From the IMG/VR virus record IMGVR_UViG_3300048883_000431, positions 1 to 64,000 of that record: a stretch of DNA of 64,000 nucleotides; one strand, written 5' to 3'. Positions 28,351 to 37,165 of this stretch are shown here, piece by piece. The translations under genes were made by a program, and so were the position numbers. Origin of the DNA: a virus. Below the pieces are notes generated by a model. It ran no database searches. It worked only from the letters and a program-made list of their open reading frames with translations, and was not told where the DNA came from. Positions within the stretch are counted from its first letter, which is position 1, and the number at the start of each line of letters is the position of its first letter.

Positions 28351-29352
28351 ATGCCACAGGCAGACACAGATCGACTGGCGGTCGACAAGAAGGTCAAGGA
28401 GCTTCTCGGGCTGACCGTGGACGAGATCTCCTTCGTGGACGTCCCCGCTGTCCCCCGCGCACGCATTATGCTGATGAAGAAGCTCACCGCACCTGACGGC
28501 GAGGCGTCCCTGGTCCCCATCGTGAAGGCTACCGCGACCCGCATGAGCGCTGTCAGGGCGGAGCTGGAGTCTGCGGGCGTGTGGAAGGGTCTCTCCGACA
28601 CGGTGACCGACGACATCCAGCTTGTGGCGAGGAACCTGATGCTCATTGGGAGGGTGATGGCGGGGCTTGACGAGAACGTCACTAAGTTCCATGACGAGTT
28701 CGAGATCGACAAGGACGAGATGCTACTGCGCGATGTCAATTTCGCGACCAGTATGCTCATTTCGCTCAAGGGAGTGTTCGAGGAAGTCGCCGCTACGATG
28801 GGCGAACCGTCGGCGGCGCTAGCCAGCGTGGCCGACACAACTCTAGAGACGCTGAGGGGCGTCGCCGACCTTCTGACGGAGGTGGTCACAGGGATGCAGG
28901 AAGCGTCCACCGTGGGCAAATCTGTGACGAAGGCCGAGGAGGATGATCCAGTGACCGAAGAGAAGGACGAAACTACGCCCCCCGAGGGCGCGACGAACGA
29001 GGCGCTCCTGGCCGCAATACAGGAGATGTCGGGCAAGTTCGACGCGGTCACCGAGCGATTGACTATACTAGAATCGAGCGACGCGGAGGAAGCGTCGGAC
29101 GACACCCCCGACGACGCCCCCAATGAACCGGGGGAACCGGACGTCGAGGACACCGAGGAAGTCGAGCCAGAGGTCCTGCTCTCACCCGAGCAGATAGCAG
29201 AAGGACTTGAGCTGTTCCCCACCATGACCGAGGAGGAGCAGGCTTCGTTCTCTGCGATACTTGAGACCCAGGCAGCCGACATCCCTTACGACGGCGAGCT
29301 AGACACTCCCGTCACAGATGGCGGCGACGACGCTGAAGAAGCAGTCGCGTAA
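28351..29352 (+). CDS. Capsid assembly/scaffold-like protein
   Basis: 333 residues between protease and major capsid protein. The N-terminus (LGLTVDEISFVDVPAVPRAR) resembles the segment that follows XkdF-type proteases in other phages. The middle is helical and the C-terminal half is very acidic (DDTPDDAPNEPGEPDVEDTE and following), as in scaffold proteins. Role inferred from position and composition; decoration of the head is the alternative. Confidence 0.6.
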   Translation: MPQADTDRLAVDKKVKELLGLTVDEISFVDVPAVPRARIMLMKKLTAPDGEASLVPIVKATATRMSAVRAELESAGVWKGLSDTVTDDIQLVARNLMLIGRVMAGLDENVTKFHDEFEIDKDEMLLRDVNFATSMLISLKGVFEEVAATMGEPSAALASVADTTLETLRGVADLLTEVVTGMQEASTVGKSVTKAEEDDPVTEEKDETTPPEGATNEALLAAIQEMSGKFDAVTERLTILESSDAEEASDDTPDDAPNEPGEPDVEDTEEVEPEVLLSPEQIAEGLELFPTMTEEEQASFSAILETQAADIPYDGELDTPVTDGGDDAEEAVA

Positions 29353-29369
29353 CAACACGGAGGAACACA

Positions 29370-30758
29370 ATGCCAGAGCTAACCGCAGTCGCTAAGGCGA
29401 CAAGGCAGGGTCTGGACGCTATCGCGGCCGCGCGGACGCGCGCCGAGGAGAGCGAACGGATCGACCTTGTAGCCAAGGAAGTGGCCAAGGCGGTTGAGGC
29501 AATGCGTCCCGCGCAGTCAAACGACCAGTATGCGTATGACGAGGACAAGGGCTTGGTACCGGCGGGCGACGTGTCCAAGGCGACCAACCCCGAAATGCAC
29601 CACGTCATCCACAAGCGCGGCGACTGGGAGAACGACGAACGCGTCAAGCGAGTGCAGGACTGGAACGATGCCTGCTACATCGCCAGCAAGGCGATGAACG
29701 TCGACGTTCGTCATACGAAGCTCTACAAGGACGGCATCGGCGAGGTGTCCGAACTTGGCAAGGCTCTCAACACCGGCACGGCCAGTCACGGTGGCGATTG
29801 GGTCCCAACGGACCTCAGCGCCCAGGTGATCGACATTCTCGAACGCAACCTCGTCGTGGCGACGCTCTTCCAGAGCATTGACATGCCGACGCAACCATTC
29901 GAGATTCCCCAGAAGACGGCGCGTAGCACGACCTACTACGTGAACGAGTCGACTTCGGACAACCCCAATCTGTTCCGTGCAAGCCAGCCAACCGTTGGCA
30001 AGCTCACGCTGACCGCGAAGAAGTTCGCGAACCGCGTGAACCTGTCCGACGAACTGACGGAAGACGGAATCGTGGCGATGCTGCCCCTCATCCGTGAGGA
30101 CATCGCGACGTCCCAGGCGCGAGCGGTTGAGGATACTCTGATCAACGGCGACACGACGGCGACTCACCAGGACAGCGATGTCACTGGCGTCGACGACGTT
30201 CGTAAGTCGATCAGTGGCATCCGTAAGCTGATCAACACCGCTGCGAAGTACGACGTGGACGAAGACGGCTCGGGCTCGTTGGACATCGAGGACTTCCGTA
30301 ACGCGCGGAAGCTGATGACCAACACTGCGGGTGCGGCCATCTACGGTGCGGACACGGCAGGACTCTCCTGGCTTACGTCCATCCACGGCGGACTCAAGAT
30401 GATGAACGCCCTGAAGGATTACGTGACGACCATCGACAAGTTCGGTGAGTCGCGCGCGACGATCCTCAAGGGGACCCTCGGCGCGGTCGATGGAATTCCC
30501 CTGTTGACTTCCGAATTCGTTCGGGTCAACCTCAACGCCTCTGGCGTATACGATGCCTCGGTCACTACGAAGACCGTGGTCATCATCGTCAACGGCAGCG
30601 CGGGGATCATCGGTAAGCGGCGCGGGCTGAAGATCGAGCAGGATCGCGTCATCGGCGCGGATCAGAACCTGTTGGTCTCCACACAGCGTTGGGACTTCCA
30701 GCCTCGCTACCCGACGGCCGAGAACACATTCGGTCTTCTACGCGACATAACCGCGTAA
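29370..30758 (+). CDS. Major capsid protein, HK97 fold family
   Basis: 462 residues, ATG after GGAGGAACACA. The N-terminal ~110 residues are helical and charged, as in the delta domain removed by proteases. The HK97-like core follows: VPTDLSAQVIDILERN, MPTQPFEIPQ, KLTLTAKKFANRVNLSDEL and, near the end, GSAGIIGKRRGLKIEQDR. This builds the icosahedral shell. Position after protease and scaffold-like genes supports it. Confidence 0.92.
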   Translation: MPELTAVAKATRQGLDAIAAARTRAEESERIDLVAKEVAKAVEAMRPAQSNDQYAYDEDKGLVPAGDVSKATNPEMHHVIHKRGDWENDERVKRVQDWNDACYIASKAMNVDVRHTKLYKDGIGEVSELGKALNTGTASHGGDWVPTDLSAQVIDILERNLVVATLFQSIDMPTQPFEIPQKTARSTTYYVNESTSDNPNLFRASQPTVGKLTLTAKKFANRVNLSDELTEDGIVAMLPLIREDIATSQARAVEDTLINGDTTATHQDSDVTGVDDVRKSISGIRKLINTAAKYDVDEDGSGSLDIEDFRNARKLMTNTAGAAIYGADTAGLSWLTSIHGGLKMMNALKDYVTTIDKFGESRATILKGTLGAVDGIPLLTSEFVRVNLNASGVYDASVTTKTVVIIVNGSAGIIGKRRGLKIEQDRVIGADQNLLVSTQRWDFQPRYPTAENTFGLLRDITA

Positions 30759-30773
30759 AAGGAGGTCAGAAGC

Positions 30774-31145
30774 ATGGCTGCATTGGATAAGCGAGTTCTC
30801 ACGTTCAACGTCGAGGACAACGCAGCGGGGACGGGTTCGACCTACCCGCTCCTGATTGCCGACCGTAAGATGGATATTCGCGAAATCAACTTCGCGAGCA
30901 AGACCACCACGGCGGCGCACGCGTCAAACTACGTAACGGTGGCGCTCAAGAACGGCTCCGACACCATCGGGTCGGCAACGACCGTGACGGTGCTGACGGC
31001 CGCGGTCTTCCGAGCCCTCACACTAACGGCCGCTAACATCCGCGTCTCCGCAGGTGACACGCTCACACTCGTCCTGACACACTCAGGAACGGGCGCGGCG
31101 ACCGACGGTCTGGTAGTACAGATCGAGGCGGACCCCGTGGAATAA
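30774..31145 (+). CDS. Probable head decoration or small virion protein
   Basis: 123 residues, ATG after AGGAGGTCAGAAGC. Beta-rich sequence (ALKNGSDTIGSATTVTVLT, GDTLTLVLTHSGTG) with little charge, typical of small capsid-decorating or jelly-roll proteins. Directly after the major capsid gene and before a strong terminator. Structural role inferred from position and composition. Confidence 0.6.
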   Translation: MAALDKRVLTFNVEDNAAGTGSTYPLLIADRKMDIREINFASKTTTAAHASNYVTVALKNGSDTIGSATTVTVLTAAVFRALTLTAANIRVSAGDTLTLVLTHSGTGAATDGLVVQIEADPVE

Positions 31146-31176
31146 ACCCAACACCTCCGAACGATCCTTCGCAAAG

Positions 31177-31201
31177 AAGCCGCCTTCGGGCGGTTTTTTT
31201 G
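31177..31201 (+). terminator. Rho-independent terminator after the head genes
   Basis: GCCGCC-TTCG-GGCGGT followed by seven T residues. This separates the head genes from the sugar block that follows. Confidence 0.9.
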
Positions 31202-31222
31202 CTGCCCTCCGTGGGATGTCCT

Positions 31223-31232
31223 GTGCTATAAT
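31223..31232 (+). promoter_or_regulatory. Extended -10 promoter for the first sugar block
   Basis: TGTGCTATAAT: TATAAT at 31227-31232 with an extended TGC, 17 bases before the start at 31249. No good -35. Confidence 0.6.
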
Positions 31233-31248
31233 GCCCGTGGGGGGCTTG

Positions 31249-31962
31249 ATGGCGCAAGAGATCGCACGGCACACAGCTCACGGCAAGTACATGATCGACT
31301 CCGACACGGGCGTGGTCTTCCGTGAGGGGTTCCGATGCGCAGAGGGGGCCGACTACACGGACCCCTACTTCCAAAAATGGGTGAACTTCCCCGAGGGACC
31401 CAAGGAGCGTCTCGCTGCCATACGCTACGGGGTGATCCGCGACCACACCGACGCCCCTGACCGCGCAAGCGTTCTCGACTTCGGGTGCGGCACTGGCGAC
31501 TTCATCATGTACGCTCGCGAACACCCTTCCCCCTTCAACGCGCAGGGGTGGGACGTCCACCGGAACGAGTCCAATCGAGCGCTAGCCCACACATTCCTCG
31601 ACCCCGGCATGATGCCCCTGAAGGTCAAGCACTGGGACGTCCTTACGATGTTCGACGTGATCGAGCACATCGAAGACCCCGCACCGATCCTTACCTCGAT
31701 CCCGCACCAATGGCTGGTGGTGACGGTTCCCAACGCGGACCCCTCTCTGTTCGGGGGCACTGGAGCGTTTTGGCGGTGGCGTCATCTCCGCCCGACCGAG
31801 CACGTACACCATTTCAACGCCACAAGCCTCCCCCTCTACCTGGAGCAGTTCGAGTACACATGCGAGTACCTGGAGTCACCGGAGGACGAGGTGCGGGTCA
31901 ATGACGAGCAGTCCTTCCCTAACACGCTCACGGGGGTTTTCAGGTGGAACGGGTCTTCCTAA
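31249..31962 (+). CDS. Class I SAM-dependent methyltransferase
   Basis: 237 residues from the ATG at 31249, after GGGGGGCTTG. Motif I is VLDFGCGTGDF near residue 80, and the acidic end of strand 2 is at WDVHRNES. LTMFDVIEHIEDP is the motif IV region of the UbiG/methyltransferase 23 type. The N-terminus (ADYTDPYFQKWVNF) is like those of sugar or lipid methyltransferases found in surface-glycan clusters. It transfers methyl from SAM; the acceptor is unknown. It is first in a row of eight genes inserted between head genes and connector. Confidence 0.85.
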   Translation: MAQEIARHTAHGKYMIDSDTGVVFREGFRCAEGADYTDPYFQKWVNFPEGPKERLAAIRYGVIRDHTDAPDRASVLDFGCGTGDFIMYAREHPSPFNAQGWDVHRNESNRALAHTFLDPGMMPLKVKHWDVLTMFDVIEHIEDPAPILTSIPHQWLVVTVPNADPSLFGGTGAFWRWRHLRPTEHVHHFNATSLPLYLEQFEYTCEYLESPEDEVRVNDEQSFPNTLTGVFRWNGSS

Positions 31963-32861
31963 CAGGGATCACGGGAGCCACGGGCGTCCCACTGGCCAAC
32001 GCGCTCCACAGCAAGGGGCATGTAGTGTCCGGGTGTTCGCGGCGCGGTCGCACACACAACTGTGGGCTCCACGAGCACATCCGGGTCTTCAAGGCGGACC
32101 TCACCGACCCCGTGGCCTGCTTCTGGGCCGTCAACGGCATCGAGCCGACTGTCGTGGTCCACCTCGCCGGGGCCACGAACGTGCGGGACGCGGTGGCATC
32201 GCCGCACGCCACACTCGCACTAAACGTGGGCGCACTCTTCAACCTCACGAACTTCCTGTCGCACGTCTGGCCGATCCGCTACATCGTGGCAAGCTCGTCC
32301 GAGGTCTACGGCGACACGCTGGGCGTTCTGACCGACCTTACACCCCCGGCACCGAAGTCGGTGTACGGTGTCAGCAAGATGGCACAGGAGCATGTGCTGG
32401 AGGAGCAGGTCAACGTCCGTACGTTTTGGAACATCAACCCCCTGCGCGCGGACAGCGCGATCTCCCAGTTCGCGCGGAAGATCGCCGAGGTCGAGGCGGG
32501 GATGCGGGATGACGTGGATCACGGCGACCTGGAGTCGCTCAGGTCCTTCATGGACTACACCGACGTTGTCCGTGCTTACCTGGTTCTCATCGAGAGCGGC
32601 GTGACGGAGGGCACCTACAACGTCGGGTCTGACCTAGCAACGGACGTCCACCGCATCGGCGACTACCTCGACATCTTGCGCGACATGGCGGCCTGCGACA
32701 TCCCAACACGGACTAACATTCGGGACACCGGGGAGCGGGACGTGGTACACCCCGGACTGCCCGACATTAACCCCATGAAGGCGCTGCGGTGGGCTCCCAC
32801 AAGCAGGCTGGAGGAGTCGCTCGCACACGCGCTCCACCACGCGCGGGGGCTGGTGGCATGA
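31944..32861 (+). CDS. NAD-dependent sugar epimerase/dehydratase (extended SDR)
   Basis: 305 residues from a GTG at 31944, overlapping the methyltransferase by 19 bases. The Rossmann motif FLTGITGATG is at residue 5. The active site is complete: SSSEVYGD supplies the Ser and YGVSKMAQEH the Tyr-xxx-Lys pair. Such enzymes change nucleotide sugars (epimerisation at C4, 4,6-dehydration or ADP-heptose epimerisation). The exact substrate cannot be read. Position with heptosyltransferase-like genes makes a role in donor-sugar synthesis likely. Confidence 0.85.
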   Translation: MERVFLTGITGATGVPLANALHSKGHVVSGCSRRGRTHNCGLHEHIRVFKADLTDPVACFWAVNGIEPTVVVHLAGATNVRDAVASPHATLALNVGALFNLTNFLSHVWPIRYIVASSSEVYGDTLGVLTDLTPPAPKSVYGVSKMAQEHVLEEQVNVRTFWNINPLRADSAISQFARKIAEVEAGMRDDVDHGDLESLRSFMDYTDVVRAYLVLIESGVTEGTYNVGSDLATDVHRIGDYLDILRDMAACDIPTRTNIRDTGERDVVHPGLPDINPMKALRWAPTSRLEESLAHALHHARGLVA

Positions 32862-33982
32862 GGGTACCGGGGAAGCTCACGCAGATATGGAAGTTAGCGG
32901 ACGAGCTGTCCCGCTCCTTCACCAAGGACGAGCGCTCGGGGCGGAGCTTCGAGGTGCTTAGGTCCTGCGTGCGGGAAACGGCGTCAGTCGCGGAGCGTCA
33001 CCAACGTGCCCTCGCGGGACCCCTACCCGATGCACCGACCGGAGAACAGCAGATGATCGACTTCACGCCGCCCAAGCTAATCGAGGACGGGGACACCCCC
33101 AAGCCAAGACCGAAGCCGAGGCCGCCCGCACGCCCCCACAAGACGGTGCTCCCCCATGAGCACTTCCACGCGTTCAACCCGGTGGCATTCGAGAAGGCGA
33201 AGCGAGTGGGTGTGCCCAGGTTCTCCAGCTCCGGGCTAGGTATCGGGGACGTCCTCTTCGCTGTACCCGCCATCAAGGCGCTCGGCGGCGGCGAACTCAG
33301 CATCACCTGCTTCGACACGTTCTTCTCCTGGTCCCCGTCACACCCGTTCACCAGCGCCAGTTACCGGGGGCGCACCTACCACAACCTCGCGAAGTTCCTT
33401 GCGTCGCAGGACTACATCACGGAGTGCAAGGCGGTGTCCTATGATCCGTCAGTCTACTACGACGTGGAGTTCGACAACGTGCGCCACATCTGGCACCGTG
33501 TGGTGAATGAGAACATCCCCCTGCTGGATCTATACCAGAGCTACGTGGGCGGTAGGCTGCGACTCGACGACGCCTGGCTCACGCCCCCGGACGAGGTGTA
33601 CCCCGAGTTCCAAGACGCCGTGGTAATCAACATGAACGACCGGCGCGTCTGCGAGCTCGACCTCCGTGTGCTGGGCGACTACGAGCACGTCGTGTTCCTC
33701 GGGCTCCCCCGCGAGTGGGAATTCTTCCAGAATGAGTGGGGGATCAGCGCGACTCACCACGAGGCCAAGGACTTCTTCGATATGGCGTCACTGATGAACT
33801 CCTGTCGCATGTTCATAGGGTGCTCGTCGTCGCCCATCGTGCTTGCGGACGGACTCAACGTGGACCGTATCTACTGCCAGTGGGTCAGTAAGCCCCACCA
33901 CCAATCCGTGGGTGGGAACACAGTGACCGTGTCGACCGACGAGCAGTTCGTCGACGCACTCCTTGATCGGGGCATCCTATGA
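32858..33982 (+). CDS. Heptosyltransferase-like (GT9-like) protein with N-terminal extension
   Basis: 374 residues; ATG overlaps the previous stop (ATGA). Residues 1-~65 are helical and ~68-100 a Pro/Lys-rich linker (KPRPKPRPPARPHK). The GT-B-like part begins with SSGLGIGDVLFAVPAIKAL, the signature of the ADP-heptose:LPS heptosyltransferase group, and ends with CSSSPIVLADGLNV, equal to the donor-side GDSG-type loop. A well-placed ATG near 33052 (after GGAGAACAGCAG) could give a shorter form without the extension. Donor and acceptor are unknown; membership of GT9 is weakly supported and should be tested by structure. Confidence 0.6.
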   Translation: MRVPGKLTQIWKLADELSRSFTKDERSGRSFEVLRSCVRETASVAERHQRALAGPLPDAPTGEQQMIDFTPPKLIEDGDTPKPRPKPRPPARPHKTVLPHEHFHAFNPVAFEKAKRVGVPRFSSSGLGIGDVLFAVPAIKALGGGELSITCFDTFFSWSPSHPFTSASYRGRTYHNLAKFLASQDYITECKAVSYDPSVYYDVEFDNVRHIWHRVVNENIPLLDLYQSYVGGRLRLDDAWLTPPDEVYPEFQDAVVINMNDRRVCELDLRVLGDYEHVVFLGLPREWEFFQNEWGISATHHEAKDFFDMASLMNSCRMFIGCSSSPIVLADGLNVDRIYCQWVSKPHHQSVGGNTVTVSTDEQFVDALLDRGIL

Positions 33983-34173
33983 GCTTTCCCAAGTCCCTCC
34001 GCCGCCTCGACCCGCCGCCTGGACGGTTTACTAATATCCGCCAGGACGGGCTTGGGAGCGAAACCACCCGGTGCGCACAGCGCTACCTTGCCATTCCCCG
34101 CAGTGTGTGGAATACTATACTTGACGAGGCCGGGATGCTTCCGATCATGGAGCTCCTCAACTACGACGTATGA
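33979..34173 (+). CDS. Hypothetical protein, 64 residues
   Basis: ATG overlaps the previous stop (ATGA), after GGGGCATCCT. Starts MSFPKSLRRLDPPPGRF, with a helical end (SVWNTILDEAGMLPIMELLN). No family recognised. A short gap and a new ribosome binding site separate it from the methyltransferase gene. Confidence 0.5.
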   Translation: MSFPKSLRRLDPPPGRFTNIRQDGLGSETTRCAQRYLAIPRSVWNTILDEAGMLPIMELLNYDV

Positions 34174-34186
34174 GAAAGGATCGCAC

Positions 34187-34834
34187 ATGTCCTGGACATT
34201 CGAGCCATCGTTTGAACGTAAGGCGTCGGTTGCGGCGCTGTTTGCTACGCTTCCGCACCGGGAGAAGATTGACGGCCCAGGCCGTGCGGGGGGCTCCCCA
34301 GACTACTACCCGGTCCTCCACGACGTGGCACGACTCATCGACGCCACGTCCGTGCTTGAAATCGGCGTCCGTCTTGGGTACGGCGCGATTGCGATACTTA
34401 GCGCCTCCCCGAGATGCGAGCGCTACGTGGGCGTGGATAACGAGTCCTACATCCCCGAATCGAACACCCTGGCCCTGGCGAATATCCTTCACGGACACGC
34501 GGGCTTCAACGCAAAGATCGTCCTCGACAACTCGGCAAAGGGACTTCCGCCGGAGGTGGGCAAGAAGAAGTTCGGACTGGCCTACGTCGACGGGAGTAAG
34601 GATAACATCGCCAAGGACGTGAAGAACGCCTGGGATGCCCTCTTGGTTGGCGGGTCGCTGCTCATTGACGACGTTCAGGTGGAAACCGAAACCCGTGAGC
34701 AGGCGGCGGACGGGCTGGCGTCCATTGGGGGCCAGTCAGAGATCGGCCCCATCATCGAGGTGTTTACGGGCACGGCGGAAGTCCCGAGAGGACTGTTGTG
34801 GGTAACCAAACTTCGCCCCCTCTCAGCAAACTGA
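34187..34834 (+). CDS. Class I SAM-dependent methyltransferase (type 24-like)
   Basis: 215 residues from the ATG at 34187, after GAGAAAGGATCGCAC. Motif I is SVLEIGVRLGYGAIAIL near residue 60, the Asp after strand 2 is at YVGVDNES and the strand-4 motif reads FGLAYVDGSKD, as in methyltransferase 24 and related sugar O-methyltransferases. The N-terminal DYYPVLHDVARL helix also fits. It may methylate a sugar made or attached by neighbouring enzymes. Confidence 0.8.
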   Translation: MSWTFEPSFERKASVAALFATLPHREKIDGPGRAGGSPDYYPVLHDVARLIDATSVLEIGVRLGYGAIAILSASPRCERYVGVDNESYIPESNTLALANILHGHAGFNAKIVLDNSAKGLPPEVGKKKFGLAYVDGSKDNIAKDVKNAWDALLVGGSLLIDDVQVETETREQAADGLASIGGQSEIGPIIEVFTGTAEVPRGLLWVTKLRPLSAN

Positions 34835-35388
34835 CCCACGTTGGTCTGAACGTAGGGTGCGGTACAGACTACAGGGAGGGGTTTGTGAACGTGGACGCGT
34901 CCAATCACGGACAGCGGGTGGACGTGGTTCTGACAATTCCCCAAGACTCCCTCCTCGACGTAGTCGCCCCTGGGCAGTGCCACACCATCGTGTGTAACCA
35001 CATGCTGGAGCACCTACATAGGTGGGAGGCGGATGCTCTTTTACGAGAGTTCGTAGTTCTTCTATCCCACGGAGGGACACTGTCGCTGAGTGTCCCAAAC
35101 GTCGCGTGGATCGTGGCGAACATGTCCGAGGAAACTCTGCTTCGGTTCCTATACGGGGGGCAGGACGCCCCGCACCCAGGGGACTCGGACGTGAAGGCGC
35201 ACCGCCGCAGGACGAGCCCCGAACTGTTCGTCCACCGTTTTGGGTACACGCGGGCTACTCTGGAATCATCCCTCCTTCGGGCGGGACTAACCGACGTCGC
35301 CATCGTCGAGGATGGCCAACAACTGCATTCGGTATCCAAGTGTTCCCGGCATCACGACGGAGGCGTGGGCGATAGGGCTCCCCAGTAG
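34798..35388 (+). CDS. Class I SAM-dependent methyltransferase (type 11-like), source-like copy of the 7491 fragment
   Basis: 196 residues from a GTG at 34798, overlapping the previous gene by 37 bases. Motif I is LNVGCGTDYREGFVNVDAS near residue 17, and CNHMLEHLHR is the motif IV region. This compact form (GCG plus VNVD) is frequent in phage and surface-polysaccharide clusters. Its motif I region is also present as a broken copy at 7491-7574. The last 77 bases overlap the next gene in another frame. Confidence 0.8.
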   Translation: MGNQTSPPLSKLTHVGLNVGCGTDYREGFVNVDASNHGQRVDVVLTIPQDSLLDVVAPGQCHTIVCNHMLEHLHRWEADALLREFVVLLSHGGTLSLSVPNVAWIVANMSEETLLRFLYGGQDAPHPGDSDVKAHRRRTSPELFVHRFGYTRATLESSLLRAGLTDVAIVEDGQQLHSVSKCSRHHDGGVGDRAPQ

Positions 35389-36355
35389 GCAACTGATCAT
35401 CGAAGCCACGGCGAACAACATCGGCGACACGTTCGTCAACGTAGGAGCACGTCGTCTGGTTCCGGGATTAGGGTCTGGGTACGTCCAGTCCCTTCCGCCC
35501 GAGAACTACCAGCACGACCCGGCGTGGCTGGAGGAGCGCACCGCCCTGAGCTTCGACGTAATCTACATCGTGGGGACCCCGTGGTTCTTCCGAGGGTGGG
35601 CGACCTCGGACAAGTCCAAGATGCTCGCGAGGGTCGTGGAGCGCTACCCCAACACACCGAAGATAATGCTGAGTCCTGGCCACTGCGTTCCCAGCGTTGG
35701 GTATGGGACCGTCTACGATTCCCCAGGGCTTGGGGATTCCGACCTCGTGAACCATATGGACCTCATCGTGTGCAGGGACCGGTATGCCTACGACTACACC
35801 AGTGGGCTATCCGACTGCGCGGATCGAGTCGTCCTCGCCAAGTGTGCCTCGCACGCGGCGTACTTGCCGGAGGACTTCGGGAACCCGCCACAGTCTGGGT
35901 CGGTCTGCGTGTGGATGGACTTCGCGTCACTGTCGGGACACGCGGGCTACCGGGCTTACCAAGCCCTCAGCGCCATAACGCCGGAGCAGTGGCAGTCGTC
36001 TATTGACCACGAGGCCACGGTGGCCGACGCAGTATGCGTCAACTCCGCGCGGGACGCAGAGGTGTACACCGCCAAGTTCGGGCGACCACCGGACATGAGC
36101 CACCGCGACCCCCACGACTACGCGGAGTGGGTGTCCCACTTTGAGAGCATGGTGACGTCGCGTGTACACTCGGCCACGATTGGGCACTCCCTCGGACTGG
36201 ACGTAAGACTCCTGGCGGCTGACACCCGTGCCGATACCGCCTACCTCTGCGGCGTGAGCTCCTACCTCGACCTCCCCGCCACCGAGACCACCCACACCGT
36301 GACTAGCTGGGATGACGTAAATGATAGAATTCTCTCACTCAGGGGCGCTCGGTGA
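35312..36355 (+). CDS. Polysaccharide pyruvyl transferase-like protein
   Basis: 347 residues. The N-terminus has ATANNIGDTFVNVGARRL, the middle VIYIVGTPWFF and KIMLSPGHCVPS, and the end MVTSRVHSATIGHSLGLDVRLL, which matches the SR-H-(A/S)...SLG-P motif of the pyruvyl transferase family (GT-B fold). Members add pyruvate ketals to sugars from PEP. It could also be a distant GT. The ATG at 35312 overlaps the upstream gene by 77 bases and has a weak ribosome binding site, so the true start may be later. Confidence 0.65.
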   Translation: MANNCIRYPSVPGITTEAWAIGLPSRQLIIEATANNIGDTFVNVGARRLVPGLGSGYVQSLPPENYQHDPAWLEERTALSFDVIYIVGTPWFFRGWATSDKSKMLARVVERYPNTPKIMLSPGHCVPSVGYGTVYDSPGLGDSDLVNHMDLIVCRDRYAYDYTSGLSDCADRVVLAKCASHAAYLPEDFGNPPQSGSVCVWMDFASLSGHAGYRAYQALSAITPEQWQSSIDHEATVADAVCVNSARDAEVYTAKFGRPPDMSHRDPHDYAEWVSHFESMVTSRVHSATIGHSLGLDVRLLAADTRADTAYLCGVSSYLDLPATETTHTVTSWDDVNDRILSLRGAR

Positions 36356-37118
36356 CATCCTCTACTCACTGCCGACGATCCGCGCAATGGGCGGCGGTCA
36401 CCTCACCCTCATCCTTAACAACCCCGCCGATCCGCCCATAGAGGAACCAACTGACGATTGGGTTCTTCTCGCCCCGACGGCCGGGGAGTTCATACGCCCG
36501 CTTCTGGAGATACAGGATTACATACACGGGGTCTCCCTCGTGGAGTTCAAAGACTACGAACCGGACCCGGATCGGGTCGATCTGGACGCCTGGCGTAAGT
36601 CCCCCGTTCGGTTCTGGGACGGCATCCCGCTGGCCCACAGATACGTGTTTGTGACGGGTCTTCCGGTGGACGCTGAGTCCGCGTATGTCCACGTCGACCC
36701 GTTCGTGGACACGGAGCCCTACGTCGTCCAACAGCTAACCCGCAGGTACCGTGGGGGGTCGCGGGTGTCCCACGACGCCTTAGCGAGCACGCCCCACAAA
36801 CTCGTCTTCGTAGGCTGGCCACACGAGTTTGAGACCCTCGCAGCCCCTGGGGCGGTGTACCGTCCGGTGTCGAACATGGTCGAGATGGCCAGCCTCATCG
36901 CGGGGGCCGTGTGTTTTGTAGGGAATCAGTCCTGTGGGTGGGCTCTGGCGCAGGGGATGAAGACCCCCCGCGTACTGGAGGGCTTCGGCCGCTCGCTCTG
37001 TGACGGTATGAAGCCTGGGCCTAACGGTGTCGCGTGCCTAGTCCAGGCCCATTACGACGACGCTCTCCGCCGCTTCGGCGTGCTCCCCGAAGACTTCGGA
37101 CTTATGCACGAGGGGTGA
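36321..37118 (+). CDS. Heptosyltransferase-like (GT9-like) protein, compact
   Basis: 265 residues; ATG after GGGATGACGTAA, overlapping the previous gene by 35 bases. It begins directly with HSGALGDILYSLPTIRAM, the glycine-rich acceptor-side loop of the heptosyltransferase family, and later has LVFVGWPHEFETL and ASLIAGAVCFVGNQSCGWALA, the donor-side helix start. It is shorter than bacterial heptosyltransferases (about 320-350 residues). Last gene of the first sugar block. Confidence 0.65.
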   Translation: MIEFSHSGALGDILYSLPTIRAMGGGHLTLILNNPADPPIEEPTDDWVLLAPTAGEFIRPLLEIQDYIHGVSLVEFKDYEPDPDRVDLDAWRKSPVRFWDGIPLAHRYVFVTGLPVDAESAYVHVDPFVDTEPYVVQQLTRRYRGGSRVSHDALASTPHKLVFVGWPHEFETLAAPGAVYRPVSNMVEMASLIAGAVCFVGNQSCGWALAQGMKTPRVLEGFGRSLCDGMKPGPNGVACLVQAHYDDALRRFGVLPEDFGLMHEG

Positions 37119-37126
37119 CCCGCACG

Positions 37127-37134
37127 GCTATACT
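37127..37134 (+). promoter_or_regulatory. -10 element before the head-tail connector genes
   Basis: GCTATACT (TATACT at 37129-37134), 32 bases before the start at 37166. No -35 consensus. Confidence 0.5.
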
Positions 37135-37165
37135 ACAGCAGACAAACACGCGAGGGAGGTAGGCA

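Noticed and set aside
28347-29282. 311-codon Ser-rich minus-strand ORF
   Set aside because: Antisense of the acidic scaffold-like gene; Ser/Thr-rich composition results from reading GAC/GAG codons backwards.
32858-33060. Separate small gene at the start of the GT9-like ORF
   Set aside because: The frame is continuous with the transferase and has no stop; an internal start near 33052 is possible but a split is not shown.
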